From Trinickia violacea (GTDB taxonomy: Bacteria; Pseudomonadota; Gammaproteobacteria; Burkholderiales; Burkholderiaceae), in assembly GCF_005280735.1 (NCBI RefSeq), contig NZ_CP040078.1, positions 2,666,001 through 2,730,000 on the forward strand: a stretch of 64,000 nt of DNA, written 5' to 3'. Positions 62,595 to 64,000 of the stretch are shown in pieces; within the stretch, counting starts at the first letter, position 1; each line of letters opens with the position of its first letter. Both the position numbers and the translations under genes were made by a program. The notes under the pieces were generated by a model. The model did no database searches and was not told where the DNA came from. It saw only the letters and a program-made list of their open reading frames with translations.

Positions 62595-64000
62595 TCAGGA
62601 CCAGTTGGCGTGGAAACTCCCCGCGCGGTCGATGCGCTCGAACGTGTGGGCGCCGAAGAAGTCGCGCTGCGCCTGAACCAGATTCGCGGGCAGGCGTTCC
62701 GAGCGATAGCCGTCGAAATACGCGATCGCCGACGCAAACGCCGGCACCGGCACGCCGGACGCCACCGCCGAGGTCACCACGTCGCGCAAAGCGGACTGGT
62801 AGTTCGCCGCGATTTCGCTGAAATACGGATCGAGCAGCAGGTTCGCGAGCGCCGGATCTTTTGCGTAGGCATCGGTGATCTTCTGCAGAAAGCGCGCGCG
62901 GATGATGCAGCCCGCGCGGAAGATTTTCGCGATTCCGCCGAATTCGAGATTCCAGTGGTATTCCGCCGACGCCGCGCGCAGTTGCGCAAAGCCCTGCGCG
63001 TACGAAATCACCTTGCTGAAATAGAGCGCGCGGCGCACGGCCTCGATGAACGCCGCGCGGTCGCCCGCGAACGATTTCGCAGCGGGCCCGGCGAGCACCT
63101 TGCTCGCCGCGACGCGCTCGGTCTTCAGCGACGACAACACGCGCGCGAACACCGATTCGGTGATCAGCGGCAGCGGCACGCCGAGATCGAGCGCATTCTG
63201 GCTCGTCCACTTGCCGGTGCCTTTTTGCGCGGCGCGGTCGAGGATCACGTCGACGAGATCCTGGCCGGTCTCGTCATCCTTCTTGCTGAAAATCTTCGAG
63301 GTGATTTCGATCAGATAGCTGTCGAGCTCGCCCTGGTTCCACTCGGTATAGACCTTGCCGAGCTCCGCGTTCGAAAGCCCGAGCACGTTCTTGAGCACCG
63401 AGTAGCTCTCGGCGATCAATTGCATGTCGCCGTACTCGATGCCGTTGTGGACCATCTTCACGAAGTGCCCCGCCCCGTCCGGGCCCATGTACGCGACGCA
63501 CGGCTCGCCGTCCGGCGCTTTCGCGGCGATCTCGGTGAGGATCGGCGCAACCAGGTCATAAGCGTCGCGCGGGCCGCCGGGCATGATCGACGGGCCCTTG
63601 AGCGCGCCCTCTTCGCCGCCCGACACGCCGGTGCCGATGAAATGCAGCTTCGCCTTCGCGAGATCCTGATTGCGGCGGATCGTATCGGTGAAGTGCGTGT
63701 TGCCGCCGTCGATCAGGATGTCGCCCTCGTCGAGCAGCGGCTTGAGTGCCGCGATCGTGGCGTCGGTCGGCTCGCCCGCCTTGACCATCAGTAGAATGCG
63801 GCGCGGCTTTTCCAGCGATTCGACGAATTCCTCGAGCGTGTACGCCGGCACGAGCTTGCGCTCGGGGAACTCGGCGATCAGTTCGTCGGTTTTCGTGCTG
63901 CTGCGGTTGTAGACGGACACGGCATGCCCGCGACTCTCGATGTTCAGCGCCAAGTTGCGGCCCATGACCGCCAGACCGACTACGCCGATTGCTTGTTTGC
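62595..64000 (-). CDS. gnd: 6-phosphogluconate dehydrogenase, 5' end outside window
   Basis: Oxidises 6-phosphogluconate to ribulose 5-phosphate and CO2 with NADP+. At least 467 residues are seen. The frame stays open to the window edge: an internal ATG at 63965 is preceded by KQAIGVVGLAV, which is the start of the Rossmann motif GVVGLAVMGRNLALNIESRGH, so the true start is just outside. Other motifs are GDILIDGGNTHFTDT, GTGVSGGEEGALKGPSIMPGG and MVHNGIEYGDMQLIAE. It ends at a terminator. Confidence 0.97.
   Translation of the reverse strand, partial: KQAIGVVGLAVMGRNLALNIESRGHAVSVYNRSSTKTDELIAEFPERKLVPAYTLEEFVESLEKPRRILLMVKAGEPTDATIAALKPLLDEGDILIDGGNTHFTDTIRRNQDLAKAKLHFIGTGVSGGEEGALKGPSIMPGGPRDAYDLVAPILTEIAAKAPDGEPCVAYMGPDGAGHFVKMVHNGIEYGDMQLIAESYSVLKNVLGLSNAELGKVYTEWNQGELDSYLIEITSKIFSKKDDETGQDLVDVILDRAAQKGTGKWTSQNALDLGVPLPLITESVFARVLSSLKTERVAASKVLAGPAAKSFAGDRAAFIEAVRRALYFSKVISYAQGFAQLRAASAEYHWNLEFGGIAKIFRAGCIIRARFLQKITDAYAKDPALANLLLDPYFSEIAANYQSALRDVVTSAVASGVPVPAFASAIAYFDGYRSERLPANLVQAQRDFFGAHTFERIDRAGSFHANWS

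Noticed and set aside
62481..63794. A 437-codon plus-strand frame
   Set aside because: Antisense to gnd and runs through its terminator; shadow.

Overview
The window looks like part of a chromosome of a Burkholderia/Paraburkholderia-type betaproteobacterium. It is GC-rich and densely packed. It carries families typical of that group: a Gram-negative porin, DUF4148 and DUF3455 exported proteins, a 180-kDa-class NAD-glutamate dehydrogenase, MocR- and IclR-type regulators, and a C-P lyase operon. The species cannot be fixed from sequence alone.

Layout. Positions 1-1040: 5' part of an IS256-family transposase gene. 1160-9900 (minus): a small exported protein, an MscS-type channel, NAD-glutamate dehydrogenase and a DUF3455 protein. 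10.2-13.8 kb (plus): pqqABCDE. 13.9-15.7 kb (minus): an alpha/beta hydrolase overlapping an M14-type metallopeptidase. 16.0-18.7 kb: the phosphonate transporter phnCDE. 18.8-19.9 kb: a lone ATPase. 20-24.5 kb: a MocR regulator divergent from gabT-gabD. 24.7-29.4 kb: a lipoprotein, pcaF with a divergent IclR regulator, and an MFS pump divergent from a LysR regulator. 30.5-35 kb: an AT-rich islet. 35.0-39.6 kb: a macA-macB-outer-membrane-factor exporter. 39.8-48.0 kb: the C-P lyase locus, phnF-DUF1045-phnN divergent from phnGHIJKLM. 48.3-52.1 kb: amino-acid binding protein, an AstE-like deacylase, a broken MetQ-like gene and a porin. 52.4-64 kb: small conserved proteins, glycogen phosphorylase, a glutathione transferase, a NIPSNAP protein, an MFS transporter, threonine aldolase, an NlpD-like lipoprotein, DUF4148 and 6-phosphogluconate dehydrogenase, which runs off the end.

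How the genes fit together. Phosphonate use is split into a transporter operon near 16 kb and a catabolic locus near 42 kb. Both carry the same CGTCTAGACG palindrome in their control regions, so one PhnF repressor probably controls both. The 2H-phosphoesterase-like DUF1045 protein is translationally coupled to phnF and phnN. It may fill the cyclic-phosphate step, because no phnP is visible. pqqABCDE would make PQQ for periplasmic dehydrogenases.

The most unusual stretch is 30.5-39.6 kb. An AT-rich islet holds a signal-peptide-bearing cysteine-rich small protein whose frame is split at a run of seven C. It also holds a DUF1835/DUF3658 protein, an ATPase and a DsbC-like disulfide isomerase lipoprotein. 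The islet lies directly upstream of a MacAB-type tripartite exporter. In E. coli, MacAB-TolC exports a disulfide-rich peptide (heat-stable enterotoxin II), so a peptide/disulfide-folding/export module is a testable reading. It remains an inference. No tRNA, rRNA or CRISPR array was found.
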